A DNA stretch of 64,000 bases from Epiperipatus broadwayi (GCA_028023455.1 JAQFVV010006246.1:3337501-3401500); one strand, 5' to 3'. Shown: positions 37,500 to 51,030, counted from the stretch's first letter. The notes: a model not told the origin generated them from the sequence alone. A program made the numbers and translations.

Positions 37500-37880
37500 T
37501 TCATCCTTTACAGTTGCTTGCTGTTTGGAATCCAGCATTAAATCCCCTGATGATCCTGTGGTCCTCAATGTAGGAAAAGCGATGTTTCATTTTTTTTATA
37601 ACAACTGAAGGAATTGAAAGTGCGTCTTTCAATCCCTTCACCTCCAACTCTCCGACTTAACACATCTCCGTCTTCTCTTAAATTTTCTTCACTCATTAAA
37701 AGTTTATTTCCAAACTTTTTCTTTTATATGTAAACTTTCGGATACAATGGATATTTACGTCATCAATGATGATGATCCTTCCATTGAGGTCTGATTCCCC
37801 GATGGATTTCTTTCATTGGCCATTCTGTTCCTATTGTTTTTCCTATCCTATCTGACCTTTGCTTATGCATTTTGAAATGC
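37500..37880. other. Second higher-complexity block, retroelement-tail-like
   Basis: It contains 'cccctgatgatcctgtgg' followed by 'aggaaaagcgatg', a pattern seen at the 3' ends of some retroelements, and a pyrimidine-rich stretch at 37625-37700. No ORF. Identity is not established. Confidence 0.3.
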
Positions 37881-38651
37881 CCAAGGGCTAGTTTACTTTT
37901 ACTAATTAAAATAATCATTTCCATTTTATACAATAGAATTAATTAAATTATTTTGCAACTTGAAGATATATTTTTATCTCTAAATCTTTTTAAGTTTTTG
38001 CTTTTAAAATATCTTTTCTCTTTTTAATAAAGTTTTATTTTAATATTTTTTTTCATCTGTGCAATTTTATATATATACGAGTTTAAGATAGAATTAATTT
38101 TCAATTTTTATGTCTTACAAAAAAAAGAAGCTTTTAAATGCGAACTTTTCAATGGCTCAATTTTTAAAAAAATAATGTAACGGCGTTTGTGCTCATTACA
38201 ATAGCATTTGTTAGAATCATTGTGTGTGCCAATTGATTTAGTGATGTTTTTTTTTTAGATTTTTTTTCTTCAAAAAATTGTAAATTTCTGTCTGAAAAAA
38301 GATTGCCTTTGTGTTAGTCTAATGTTTATAGTGCCTATGTTTTATTTTTGTGTTGTAGAATGATATGTATTATTTGAATGAATTATTTCCTCTAAGTTGT
38401 TTGAAGGGTTTAGCTATATATATTGTTGTAATAATTAGATTTATTGCAATTTTGAAACCTATCAATTTATCATTTAATGTTACATAATTGATTCATTATT
38501 GATAAGATTATTTGGTTGTCTGAATCTATCCATAAAAAACAATTATAAAGACAAGAAAACTATAATCCAAAGTGGTAAATTTAAATGTAAAAGACATTTG
38601 GGGCGATGATACTGGCTATTATAACCTAATACTTTGGTTAATGTATTGTAA

Positions 38652-38781
38652 AGAAACAAATTCAATTGGTCATGATTTCTTTTTTAATGACAAAAAAAAA
38701 AAAAAATAATTTAAGTAAAGAAACAAATTCAATTGGTCATGATTTCTTTTTTAATGACAACAAAAAAAAAATAATTTAAGT
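38652..38781 (+). repeat. 66-bp tandem duplication
   Basis: 'aagaaacaaattcaattggt' plus about 46 further bases occurs twice in tandem with almost no differences apart from A-run length. It is recent. Confidence 0.85.
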
Positions 38782-39136
38782 AATTCATGTGGTTTTAATG
38801 ATTTAAATAATTAATTTAAAATTAAAAGGAAATATTATTGAGTCATCTAAAATAGTTCTTTCATTTTAAACATTTGTTTCAATTCATGTTAAGATTCACA
38901 ATGCAAAATTTAATTGTTTCTTTCTCAAATCTCAGTCATGCCAGTGATTTGAGAATTGTTGATTATGTCATTACATTGAATTTTACACATTACTATCGTT
39001 CATTTGCAACATTTGTTCATTGATATGAATGATTGTTATTATAAATATTGTTGTTAATTCTTTATTATTTTAAAATATATATTGTTTTCTTCTGTGTTAA
39101 ATTAGAATTTTCATTTCTATATTTTTAAGAATATTT

Positions 39137-39439
39137 GTGCAATTATCTGAAGCTGTTGGTTGTCCCATGTCTACATTTGATGTAATTATGGAAGTAGATT
39201 CCATGTTTCTTAACTGTATGTTCGATTACAGAATCTTATTCATGATCTTTCTATTACTCGAGAATTTATCAATTGAATTAATTGATATGATACCTTTTCT
39301 TTTAAAGAAAGTAGTATTTGAGCTATTATTGTCTTCCCACAAAAAATTTAAAGTATATATACTATCTCTTTCCACAGATTGTTATAAAATAAAAATATTT
39401 AATGTAATTTTTAAAATGCTATTACAAACGTTTATTTAA
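39137..39439 (+). other. 100-codon ORF without recognised domain
   Basis: It is open from GTG to TAA, hydrophobic and rich in Leu, Ile and Phe. No motif, codon signal or splice context marks it as a gene. It is most likely a chance ORF in AT-rich DNA, listed because it is among the longer ones in the intron. Confidence 0.15.
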
Positions 39440-40339
39440 TTAATAAGTCTTGTTAGTTAATATTGTCTATATTCAAAGAGATTTTATATTAAAAAACTAT
39501 TAAATATAAAAAAATAGATAAGAAGCAAATTGCAATCAACTTCATACTGTAATTGTACCATGGTGAGTTTGTAAAAATAATATTATTAATTTGAGTGCCA
39601 CATGTATAAAAATATTTTTTTTACTTGTCAAGAAGTAGCTATTTATCCTGCTTTGGTTCTATCAACTATTGTAAGCTAGAGTAAGGAGTAGATGCTAAAT
39701 AAAATGCTTATTAAATTTTTAAAAGACATTCTTCAATCCCTATCCCCAGTCTAATTTCTGGATTAACATTATCAATAGAGATTTTAAATCATGAGTGAAA
39801 ATATCTGCATTCTTAGAATCAATCCTGGTTGAAGGATAGAAATGTCTAAACACTGAGGCCCTCAAAATATATAGATACTGAATTAGTGTTATATCTACAT
39901 AATTATATAAGTAAGTTACCTTAGATTCAAATATTAATAGGTTTTTAAATGTCAAGCTACTAGCTTGATAATAAAATAAAAGAGTTAAAGATAGCTTCTG
40001 GATGAAATGGACACTATTAAAAAAATCCGTGTTCATAACTCCTCATGGAATAAGACATTAAACTAAAATTTTTACTGGGTATATTGATAGAATAGAATAG
40101 AATTTTAATTAGTGTAACATCTATTATGTATTGGTTTCTCTTGTAATAAGTAGTAGATGTACCGAGAATAGTTAAAAAGTATTGTGTAAGTTATTATGAA
40201 TATTTTTAATCTTAAAAGTACTTTATTATGTATAATAAAATCATGTGCATATTTTCTTAGAGAATGTAAATTAAATGTCTAAAATTCCATTTATAAATTT
40301 TTTTGAATATATATGAATATTGCATTATTTTCATTATTT

Positions 40340-40600
40340 AGTTGAATTACTAAATGTTTTTAAAAATTTCAAACTATTTATATTTTTCTAAATGTATTCT
40401 ACTGTTAATAGTGACATAGAATTCAGAATGAAATACATTGCTCTAAGTGGTCTTATTCTTTGTTTTACAGGTGTAAGCCAATAACATCTAATTAAGAGAA
40501 TACCATGCAGAACACTATTTCTTATACTAACCTATATATTATTACTAACACTTGAAAGCATCTCAAAAACTATAAAGTTTGAATTCATCTATAAACACTT
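40340..40600 (+). repeat. Old repeat related to 51180-51560
   Basis: It shares 'tattattactaacacttg', 'gtttgaattcatctataaac' and 'cttattctt...acaggtgt' with 51180-51560, but in a different block order. Confidence 0.45.
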
Positions 40601-40603
40601 ATT

Positions 40604-40930
40604 AATTCAATTAGATGTTGTAAATAATTCAATTTCTAACTACAAATTATAAATATATTAAATATTTTTTATTTAAAATTAGTGAACATCAAATAAATAA
40701 CGTACATATGCAAGCATTTCTGGAAAAATATTAAATATATGCATTCTCATTAGAAGTTAGGAAATATCATACATCAGATATATATGCTAGTATACTTTTC
40801 ATTCTTAAGGTTAATTGAATAACCGGTGTTGACCACTTAATTATCACCTAAAATAGATAATATAAGTTTCAGTTAAATAATAATGATAACAAGACTTTCA
40901 TTGCAGTTAAAAATAATGGTACAAAGTTAG
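40604..40930 (+). repeat. Interspersed repeat family B, copy 1
   Basis: It aligns with 61310-61630, e.g. 'ttcaattagatgttg', 'acaaattataaatatatta', 'catcatacatcagat' against 'tatcatacatcagat', and 'aataatgataacaaga'. Confidence 0.75.
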
Positions 40931-41179
40931 ATGAATCTGAAAACTAATGGTACAAAGGCAGGTGAACCTGAGATGATGGCACTTTTCTTCATCAACCCGA
41001 AGTCAAAATATAAAATTCAATAGAAATTTATAATATAAAAGGAATGGTAATGAACATAATCAGCATGAAGCACGAATATGAGGAGCATAAGAAATCAGCA
41101 AAACTCTAACTATAATTAATTATACATTCACCAGCAATATACAAAAGTAATTATTCATCATCAAGAATTATCAAAAATT

Positions 41180-41600
41180 AAAAAATGCAATCAATCCTGT
41201 GACTGTTTGAAATGGGTCCACCATAGACCAGACACTTTCCAGTTTGGGGCAGATTATTTAAACAATAATTTGCATGCACAAACTTAGGTACTAATTCATA
41301 AGAATATAACAATTAAAAAATAAAACTGGGATACTAAATCATGCTGATTATCATCAATGCTCTGGTTACTTAGTATCATTAATGTATTGGCCAACTCTAA
41401 ACATAATTTCTAAATAAATAATTAAAATGAAATCTAATGGATGGACTTAAAAGGATATTCTCTTTGCACCATCCAGCATTACAGAAGTAGTGAAATCATC
41501 ATCAAGTCGATGTCCATAAACACTAAATAAAAGCCTATTTTATATAACAGACCACTGTTCACAAATCCATCTCAGAGAACAAAAGCTCTATAACTTGCTG
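41180..41600 (-). repeat. Interspersed repeat family A, copy 3 (inverted)
   Basis: The reverse complement shows the family landmarks: 'gatgataatcagcatgattt', 'ctggtctatggtggaccca' and 'acagtcacagg'. Confidence 0.6.
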
Positions 41601-42070
41601 TGAGCAAAAGATATAATACAACATATAATAATTTATAATTTTTTAGGATTAAATAAATTAACTGGAATAATTTAAACAATGAAATATATATATATTAATA
41701 ACAAATTAAAATGAAAGTAAGATTTGGTGCGTATGCTTCTCATTTTGAATAGTACAAAAATAAATTAGTGATCACATTGTGATTTACCAATATGTCAATA
41801 GGTTTACATAAAACATGTATATATCAGTCCATGAATGTCTCTGTGTAAAACAATTACCTATCAGAATTGTGATAAACTTATAATAAAATTTAATAATTCA
41901 CTTTAATAATTCATGAAGTATAATTAATTTTTACATATGTGTATTTATCTGATGCTCATCTACAAAAGATAAGATATGATGTATAAACTAAAATTTCATA
42001 ACTAATCTGTGATAAACTAATAAAATTCATTTTGTTCTTAATAATGCATAAATACACATATATTTGTATA

Positions 42071-43486
42071 CACCTGGGCCTCATTTTATGCGGTAGATAG
42101 GTTCCTCAGAAAATGCACACAAAAGAAATCACACAAAAATAGACTTAACTTACCTTGCAAAATGAGGGATACATACTGTAATTTTCAAAAAATTGCATAA
42201 AAGCAAAGTAACAATGTAAAATTACTTTAAAATTCACATAAAAAGAATAGGAAAATAAAATATGACTAATAAAAAATTTCAAATTTGAAAAAAATTGATA
42301 CAAGACAAACTTTTTTACTTTTTTTTATTAACTACAGTATTTAATTTTATTCAAAACAATATATTTTTATGTGTAATTTACATTTTTTTATACATGTACG
42401 GTATTTTATTATTATCGCTATTTGAGACATCAGATTTGTCATGATGTGATGTGAGGTATTGTAGCTTCTTAAACGAAGTCAAGAGGAAATACAACTAAAA
42501 CATTTTCCAATCACTGTTGATCCTTCCCATTTTGCTAAGCGATCTAAAATTGAAATTTTTGTTTACAAAGAAATTCATTTTCTTGGATTTTTTTTCCCTC
42601 CATTAGAGTAAACTAAAAGTTTAAAATAAAAACTTAGATTTATGATAATAAAAAGACATCGACTCACCACTGTTGGGCAAAGTTTAATTAAAACTAACAA
42701 TTAAAAATTAAATTTTTATTTTTGGCTTTAATTTTTTAATTTTCAATTTCATTTAAAAATCAAATTTCATTGTTTTACATCACCTTAATTTCAGATCACG
42801 TTATGTAATTTTTAAATTGTTAATTACAATTAAAAATCAGATTTTAATTGTCAAATTTAATTGTGCCCTCCACTGTTTACTCTCCTTGTACTCTTTTTTT
42901 AAAAAGCAAAAATAGAACATGATTTAAAATGCAAAAACAACAACATATGTATAGGCATCTATAACGTTTGAACTGACTAACATTATAATCTTGTAAAATT
43001 TATTACTTGTGGACACTAAATGATTAATGAATTACGTACTCTTTTTTATAAAAGCAAAAATTGAACATGATTTAAAATGCAAAAACAACAACAAACATAG
43101 TATTTTTCATCTATAATGTTTGAACAGATTTACATTATAGTCTTGTAAAATTTAATGTGTGTATATAAAATGGGGAAATTCTGATTTTAAGTGAATTATG
43201 AACTTCTTTATTACATAAAATCTATTACAGTACTATTATAAAGTGCTGAAAATATTAAAATTATTAGATGGAAGTCGAACTCTCATAATGCGCTACTAAT
43301 TTAAATATGACATGAGTGTGTGAAATTTATAATATTTAAAGTAATAGCGCATTATCAGAGCTCAATTTTTGATTTAATCATTTTTATTGCATAAAAGAAA
43401 ATCACATACAAAGATATTATGAAGAAACATTAATCGCATAACTTCAAAATGGCATTAAATAAATCCGTATAAAATGAGACCCGGTG
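42071..43486. mobile_element. TIR DNA transposon, copy 2 (non-autonomous)
   Basis: It starts 'CACCTGGGCCTCATTTTATG' and ends 'CGTATAAAATGAGACCCGGTG', an inverted match, with TA on each side (42069-42070 and 43487-43488). The subterminal sequence is colinear with copy 1. At 1416 bp it has no transposase ORF. The 80-codon minus-strand ORF at 43444-43686 crosses the terminus and is incidental. Confidence 0.75.
42888..43155 (+). repeat. ~148-bp internal duplication in TIR element
   Basis: 'gaacatgatttaaaatgcaa' and about 100 further bases occur at 42917 and again at 43064, in tandem order. Confidence 0.75.
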
Positions 43487-44049
43487 TATATAAAAAATAA
43501 ATAATATGAATCATAGTTATTAAATAATTCATTACTTTTAATGATAAAAAGTTTTTTTTTCAAAGAAAAAATAAAATTATCGTGTGATTCAGTTTGGAAA
43601 GTTTTTCTCTTTAAGAAAAACTCTTGACATATTGTGTCTTCATTTATAATAACATTTTTTGAGATTACTTTTTTTTTAATTTTCAAAATAAAATTGTTTA
43701 TGAATTAATTCTTTGTTTTTAGACATTGTTTTATTTTTAAATTAGAGATTTTAATAATCATCATTTTTACTAAAGAAAATTTCTGTAAATTTCACTTTTA
43801 GTAGGTGAAACTGAAGTAGTCATTTATTATTTTTTCATTATTCTTGATTTAGTTAAATAATTTAATTAAAAATTATTTATATTTAATACCAGCTGATATT
43901 TGTAAGTATTTTATACATATGACAAAGTACCTTTGTCTGTGCTTCTTTTGATATTGATAAAACAGTATATAGCATCATTATCTATTGGTAAGCTGCACTT
44001 TCATATTGTCTAGAATTTGATGGACTTCAGAGATACCATCTAGTACACA

Positions 44050-44537
44050 ATATAGGCTATGAAGAACAACAAAAAGTAGGTCTGTTACTTTTATGTGAAT
44101 CCACACTTTCCATTGTGACATGAGCAGAAGCTGAATTTCTGTCTTGCCTTCAGTTATATCTTTATGGTAATTCTACTACTGTAAAAAATCTTTCCTAATT
44201 TTTTCCCAATCTTTTTTTAATCACAGTGGAATTAAAAAACATAGTAATTAATTGTTTTTTTATCTTGATTTAAAAAACTTAATGATTTTTTTCAATTCAC
44301 TTTAATCCTTTTAAGAACAACATTGTAGGATTTAACTCTGAATATATTATATAAGCTTTAATAAAAAAATGTCTTTAATCAAAATAGATAGTGGAATTTT
44401 ATAATTACTAATATATCTATTGTGATGTAAAAACATGCTTGTTTTAATTTTAAAATCAGAATTAATAAAATTTTAATTAGACCTTTTTAATTGTTTAATT
44501 TATATTTTTTAAATTCAAAATTATATAACTCATAACT
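44050..44537 (+). repeat. Interspersed repeat family C, copy 2, left part
   Basis: Colinear with 28619-29120. It is interrupted at 44537 by the 339-bp array and resumes at 46004. The last 16 bases, 'tatataactcataact', are duplicated at 46004-46019. Confidence 0.8.
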
Positions 44538-46003
44538 ACATTCATATCGGCTTTTTCAAACCAAATTGTGCAAACGCTTTTTGCGAGTGTTAAATAATAA
44601 ATGAATACCCTCTGACCCATACAAGATATAGAATTTATGCAGCAATAAAAGGAATCCTCTTATTACTACGACTCAAATATTTATATATGAGCAAATCTGA
44701 AGTACTGGCACAGAAGGTGTGACTATAGAACAGTCACTTTGAATTACTATATATAACTTATGAATGAATGACGCCGATGAAATTTACTAGAATTTACTGA
44801 ACGTCATTCCAACTGAAATTAATCATATATATAAATCAGCATTTATTTTTTATAGCGTCTGTATACAATTGTAATCACATTCATATCGGCTTTTTCAAAC
44901 CAAATTGTGCAAACGCTTTTTGCGAGTGTTAAATAATAAATGAATACCCTCTGACCCATACAAGATATAGAATTTATGCAGCAATAAAAGGAATCCTCTT
45001 ATTACTATGACTCAAATATTTATATATGAGCAAATCTGAAGTACTGGCACAGAAGGTGTGACTATAGAACAGTCACTTTGAATTACTATATATAACTTAT
45101 GAATGAATGACGCCGATGAAATTTACTAGAATTTACTGAACGTCATTCCAACTGAAATTAATCATATATATAAATCAGCATTTATTTTTTATAGCGTCTG
45201 TATACAATTGTAATCACATTCATATCGGCTTTTTCAAACCAAATTGTGCAAACGCTTTTTGTGAGTGTTAAATAATAAATGAATACCCTCTGACCCATGC
45301 AAGATATAAAAAATAAATGCTGATTTATATATATGATTAATTTCAGTTGGAATGACGTTCAGTAAATTCTAGTAAATTTCATCGGCGTCATTCATTCATA
45401 AGTTATATATAGTAATTCAAAGTGACTGTTCTATAGTCACACCTTCTGTGCCAGTACTTCAGATTTGCTCATATATAAATATTTGAGTCGTAGTAATAAG
45501 AGGATTCCTTTTATTGCTGCATAAATTCTATATCTTGTATGGGTCAGAGGGTATTCATTTATTATTTAACACTCGCAAAAAGCGTTTGCACAATTTGGTT
45601 TGAAAAAGCCGATATGAATGTGATTACAATTGTATACAGACGCTATAAAAAATAAATGCTGATTTATATATATGATTAATTTCAGTTGGAATGACGTTCA
45701 GTAAATTCTAGTAAATTTCATCGGCGTCATTCATTCATAAGTTATATATAGTAATTCAAAGTGACTGTTCTATAGTCACACCTTCTGTGCCAGTACTTCA
45801 GATTTGCTCATATATAAATATTTGAGTCATAGTAATAAGAGGATTCCTTTTATTGCTGCATAAATTCTATATCTTGTATGGGTCAGAGGGTATTCATTTA
45901 TTATTTAACACTCGCAAAAAGCGTTTGCACAATTTGGTTTGAAAAAGCCGATATGAATGTGATTACAATTGTATACAGACGCTATAAAAAATAAATGCTG
46001 ATT
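44538..46003. mobile_element. Inserted head-to-head array of a 339-bp unit
   Basis: The landmark 'ttcatatcgg' occurs at 44541, 44880 and 45219 (exact 339-bp spacing). Its reverse complement ends at 45618 and 45957 (again 339). The order is two full forward units, one truncated forward unit breaking near 45307, then one partial, one full and one short partial inverted unit. Units are almost identical. The whole 1466-bp array is flanked by a 16-bp exact duplication and lies inside repeat family C, whose other copy lacks it. No ORF was found; a diverged solo unit is at 7180-7440. Confidence 0.9.
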
Positions 46004-46085
46004 TATATAACTCATAACTGTTATTTCAGTGTAATATAGAATATATATCTAAAAAGACTTACTTTTCCCTTGAATTTTACATATA
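46004..46085 (+). repeat. Interspersed repeat family C, copy 2, right part
   Basis: It begins with the second target copy 'tatataactcataact' and continues 'gttatttcagtgtaatat', aligning with 29130-29210. Confidence 0.75.
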
Positions 46086-48362
46086 TACACACTACTATTT
46101 TGTTGCATACTATGACATGATACATAACTAACTCATATCCCTGTTCATGGGAAAAAAACAAAAGAAAAATCAAACATTCATCTAACAATCTTTTACATAA
46201 TATGCATGCATAATCAAAACAAAATATATCTCAAACTAGGTCTTCACCATTTTTTACTCAGTGCCTGACAGCTAACAGAATGAATAGTGGCTTGCAATTC
46301 TGAGATAGATAAAGAATTCAGCCACCATATTATATGTACACATTGCATTATTATCATTGAGGACTACCTCAATTTAGGCACTAAACCATCACAATCCCAA
46401 ATAAAAACAATTAGCTACATAGCTGCATTAAAAATAATTAGATAAGTTGGAATTATGTTTCTCAGATTTAGTTTAGGGTTATTTTATTAATGAGAAAACT
46501 AATATTTAATTAAATTAGCAATGTCTTCTGTTATCTAAATATTTTAAGTTCCACTATCATAGTATGAGAATTTGCAAACATTAAATATGTTAAATAATAT
46601 GATTTTAGTATGGGAATATTTTAATAACTTATAAATGATTGTAGAAAGGAGAGAAAACTATAAATGAATGCAAACAAGTTTTTTTTACTCTCTCTCTCTC
46701 TTCAGTAATTATAATTAATTAATAGTTTTAATTTAAAATATAAAAATGTACTAAGAGAAATAATAATTTTCTCTTTTTTGTAAATTATCTAATAGATATC
46801 AATTTTAACCTTAGAAGGAAGTTTTATTTTAATAGTATTTTTAAAAAAAAAAAAATTATATTTTAATACATTTATAAATTTCACTTCTAAGTAGAGCTGA
46901 GTTTTATTCTCTTTATTTCTCATTAGTACAGAAAATGAAATTAGTGTAAATTAACTGATTATCTTGTTGTTTTTTGCAAATTAAAATAATTAAAAAGAAA
47001 TGCCAATAAATTTATAATAATTTAAATTTTGGGCTTGTGTTTCTATGTCTATATTTAAGAAGGGAAATAGCTGAACAATTGTTTTTATAAAAATTTAACT
47101 TATTGGTTGTTACAAAATTATCAGGTTAGAGATAGACTGTTATTGGCTTTTAGGCAAGACTGTTCTAGAAAAAAATAAAGGGGATGTGAATAAGTCTAGT
47201 AAAAATAAATTCCAGGCCTAGCTATTAAAGAGAGAGCAATCAACTTTTAATCCAGCTAATAAAGAAGACAAGTTTTTCCCAAGCTGTTGCATGGTATAGA
47301 AGGAATTTTAACCAAAGTATTGCATAGAATAATAGTTTTAATCAAGCTGTTAGCATACTATTAGCTTAATAATGAAATGGTTTCTATAATGAAAATCATG
47401 TGCTAAAGTCAGCTAAAAGCTAGATATCATCTTTCACCATGCAACCTGCCTTTATTGGAATAAAATGTAAAGAAATTACTTCCTGAAGTAATCTGCAACC
47501 TAGTCTTCAATCAAGAGCATGAGTCTCTGTATCTTTTTGTGTCCCCTGGAAAGTTTAGTAGAAAGAAATTGGTAAAATATGCTATTTTTTAACCTGGAAA
47601 TATTACACACCAGGAAAAGGACCAATTAATCATTTTCTTGTGTAGAAACATTCAAGAAGGAATCTCAACTGAAAATACAGGAAATTATAATTGAGAAGTA
47701 GGATTCTATAGAAAAAATAAAACTATGGTTAAAACAATTTTTTTGTTTATGCACACTATATTTTTATTATCAGAAAAAAGATTTCATATAAAACCAATAA
47801 TACTTTTTTGTAAAAATTGATAATTTTAAATATTTTTATTAAGTTAATGTTTACAAATTGCAAAACATTTTTTTAAACAAATTTTTTTTTTGTTAACATT
47901 AATTTTCTCTTTTAAAAACTTAACAAATAGCTAATTAAGCTAAATCAAAGATTGTTATCTTTGATTTTTAAAATATTGTATTTCCATATATTACTTATTT
48001 TAAAGAAATAACTCAATTAAAAGTTAATATATGAGTAGAAATTAACTGTTTATTTATTATTTTTATGATAAATATGTATGTATACCACGCTACACACAAA
48101 CTTTTTTATATAAATCTTGATTTATTTTAATATGAACTATTATAATGTTTAATAATATATTTCAACATTTTGACTATATATTATTTTATAGTCTTTATCA
48201 AGGGACAACTAATAAATACATAAACTAAATACAAATATTCCATAATACATATAACAAATACAAAAACCTCTTACCTTAAATTCTTCTAATAAACAATCTT
48301 AACTTTTCATTATATTCATTTTTTAAATACCCCATAAATAAATGTAATAGTAACTTTCAGTT
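46086..48362. other. Intron stretch with one complex block
   Basis: Mostly AT-rich. A block at 47090-47720 has purine-rich, ordinary complexity ('gctgttgcatggtatagaag') like the 18.7-kb block in style, but I could not align them. No gene seen. Confidence 0.4.
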
Positions 48363-50297
48363 AACTTAACATAGAAGTACTCTAAAATACTTTTATCTCT
48401 AATGAAACAATTTATTAATCAAAATATATTTGACTAGTTTATTATGCATACACACATGTATATATATATATGTATGTAAACTTTAAATAATACATACTTT
48501 AATGTCAAGCTTTTAAGTAATCACCAGATTTGAAATTGAAAAATAAACAATTTTATATATATATATTTTATTATTATATCTTAATTTTTATTGATAACAA
48601 TGAATATTTAAATCAAGCATGAAAATTGAAACAAAAACACGTGAGCAGATAATTCATTTGGTCTCTGGTTAATAAAGAAGGGAAGAAAAAATTTATTTCT
48701 TTTTAAATAACTTTTTCTTTTAAAAAAAAACGTTACTATTCTACATTGGAATTGAATTTTAACTGCTCCAAATTAAAACCTATGGATTAAAACATATGGA
48801 TTTAAAAAGATTACAAGCAAAATATTTTAATTTTCTTCTAAATCTAAAAGAGAATAGCAATATAAAAAGAAAAAAAAACATCTATTTGAGTTATTGGAAA
48901 CTACGTTATTTTAATACTTCATTTTTCTACATATATATATATTTAAAATAATTATATATATATAAAGAATATTTCAATGTGTATTGAGTAAAAACAACAT
49001 TGTATCGTAAAAGTTTCGAAACCAACTTTCATGCTAATGTAAGATATTTGTTGTGTAGAACGGCTAATAGAAAATGGAGATTCAGAACATCAATCTTCAA
49101 AGGATATATATTTTATCTTATATCAACCAAATCATTGGATAATATTAATAATTTAACAATTTAGGATAAATAAATAATTGTTGTTCCAATGGATTAATAT
49201 ACTTCGCAGGAGAACTCCATTAGGATTATGAACAATGGACTTAAAGATCCATTCTTAACTCAGGAAAATAAATTTTTCTTATATTATATTATTATTTATA
49301 TTACTTTAATATGTTTAATTTTATTATTATTTTTTTTATTTTAAATTTGGCATCATTTCATTTCTAGTAGGAATATCGAAATTTAATTTTATAAACGTAA
49401 ATTGAAAGTTTGACAAAATTCATCAAAATTAGATGAAATATAAAAAAAGGTTATTATTTAACAGATATTAAAAACAGGATTATTATATTTACTATATAAT
49501 ATAATAAACGTATAATGTATTTATTTTATTATAAATGCATATAAAATAAGTTATACAATTGTAAATAATACTTATATCATAATAATTATGAAACATGAAT
49601 AAAGACTGTAAATAAATTAATAAGTTATTTAAATTATTAATTTTTGAATTTATATATTGTTTTATATATCTGTTAATTTGAATTAAATTCTTTACTTTTG
49701 AAAAGTTTATTATGATATGAAATTTTATCATAGGGTATTGGATGGGAATATTATTTATTAATCTCTTGAAATGATAAAATTCATCTTTATTTTTCATTAA
49801 TATTTTATTTATCTTTTACATTATATTTTTTATTGTTTATTAAATATTAAGTTATTAATTTGACTCTCTGTCTAATCATTATTATATTATATATTTATAA
49901 ATAAATACATTAATCATTATTAGTTACACAGCAATTATTTTATATATATATGTTAATATTATAAACATCATATGAATATCGTTTATTAGTTAATGCTTAT
50001 ATAAAGGCATATTGGAAAAAAAAATAACTTGTTTAAAATCATCCCTGAAGAGAGCCAATTGCAAATTCTCCATGAGTTTGAGTATCGTGGCATAATGGTG
50101 ACTGAAATAGGGATGAAAGATGGATGAACTAGTCTAAATTATATCTAAATTTATATAATAATTATTGAGCTAGCATAATAAAGATGGATGTAATCATGGA
50201 CTTAGCATTTCATTGTTTCATTTCCAGCATTCTGCCTGAAGACCCAAAGTCCAATTGTAGTGAAATGCAAAGTCTTTCTGGTGAAAACTGACATCCC
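48363..50297 (+). repeat. 1.9-kb direct repeat D, copy 1
   Basis: Colinear with 53330-55157 through its length, with many small indels in AT runs. Landmarks include 'taatgtcaagcttttaagta', 'gtttcgaaaccaactttcat', 'gagccaattgcaaattctcc' and 'ctgaagacccaaagtcca'. It has no coding potential. Confidence 0.85.
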
Positions 50298-50599
50298 ATT
50301 ACAAATATATATATATTATGATATGAAGATTTAAAATTTCATAATTTGTCAATTTTTTTTTGTTTATTGTTAACCAATTAGTTATTAAATAATTGTTTTT
50401 AAAGAATTTTTTAATCTTAGTTTCTTTATTCTATCAAATTTCTGTTTCATAAATTGCAGTGTGTGTAACTTTATTTGATGACACATAAATGTTCTAGGAT
50501 TTTGTTAATGACCTGATAAAACTATTTACTTATAATAGGGTAAACTAGAAATTATTTGAAGTGATTTATAATAAACTGCTTTATTTATTTATCTCTTAC

Positions 50600-51030
50600 T
50601 CACAGTAATAGTTTATGGAGTTCTTGCATCCTCAGCTGGATTTGTGCATAATAGTTATGTGGATTATAGTTTTATGTTTAATCTTATGGGCATCTACATG
50701 ATAATGATCTTGGTTGGTGAAAAAGGGTTATCCTTCAAAGGCCATGGATTACACTTCATTTTATTTACCATTTTTGGGGGAATTAAATTTATAGATGGCC
50801 AGTGCATTAATGGTATTAAATGCATGGAGCACATTGATGATGGTCAAATTGTTTTTAGTATCTCAGCATTATTTGAATTATTGTTGTATTTTGATGGAAT
50901 AGCATCTAAGTGTGTGCATCCAGATCATCATTGTTTGTATTTGTGCCCTAGGTTTGGCAGTGGTTAAATAATTACGCTGGTCTAGAGTGGACTACTTTCG
51001 AATACAGTCACAATATTGACTGTTGATTTA
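50600..51030 (+). repeat. Interspersed repeat family A, copy 4
   Basis: Landmarks are 'gatgatggtcaaattg', 'tctcagcattatttga', 'gtttggcagtggttaaataa' and 'ctggtctagagtggacta'. The 107-codon ORF at 50644-50967 lies wholly within this repeat and is broken in other copies, so it is not a gene. Confidence 0.7.

Noticed and set aside
37547-37578. CTGATGA followed ~20 bases later by GGAAAA, hammerhead-like as at some Penelope-type element ends
   Set aside because: Stem II pairs poorly and no stem I or III partner was found; at most a decayed relic.
39137-39439. Alternative exon of the CUB gene
   Set aside because: No cysteine/aromatic CUB pattern and no convincing splice sites in phase.
50644-50967. 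107-codon ORF as a gene
   Set aside because: It lies inside repeat family A and is not open in the other copies.
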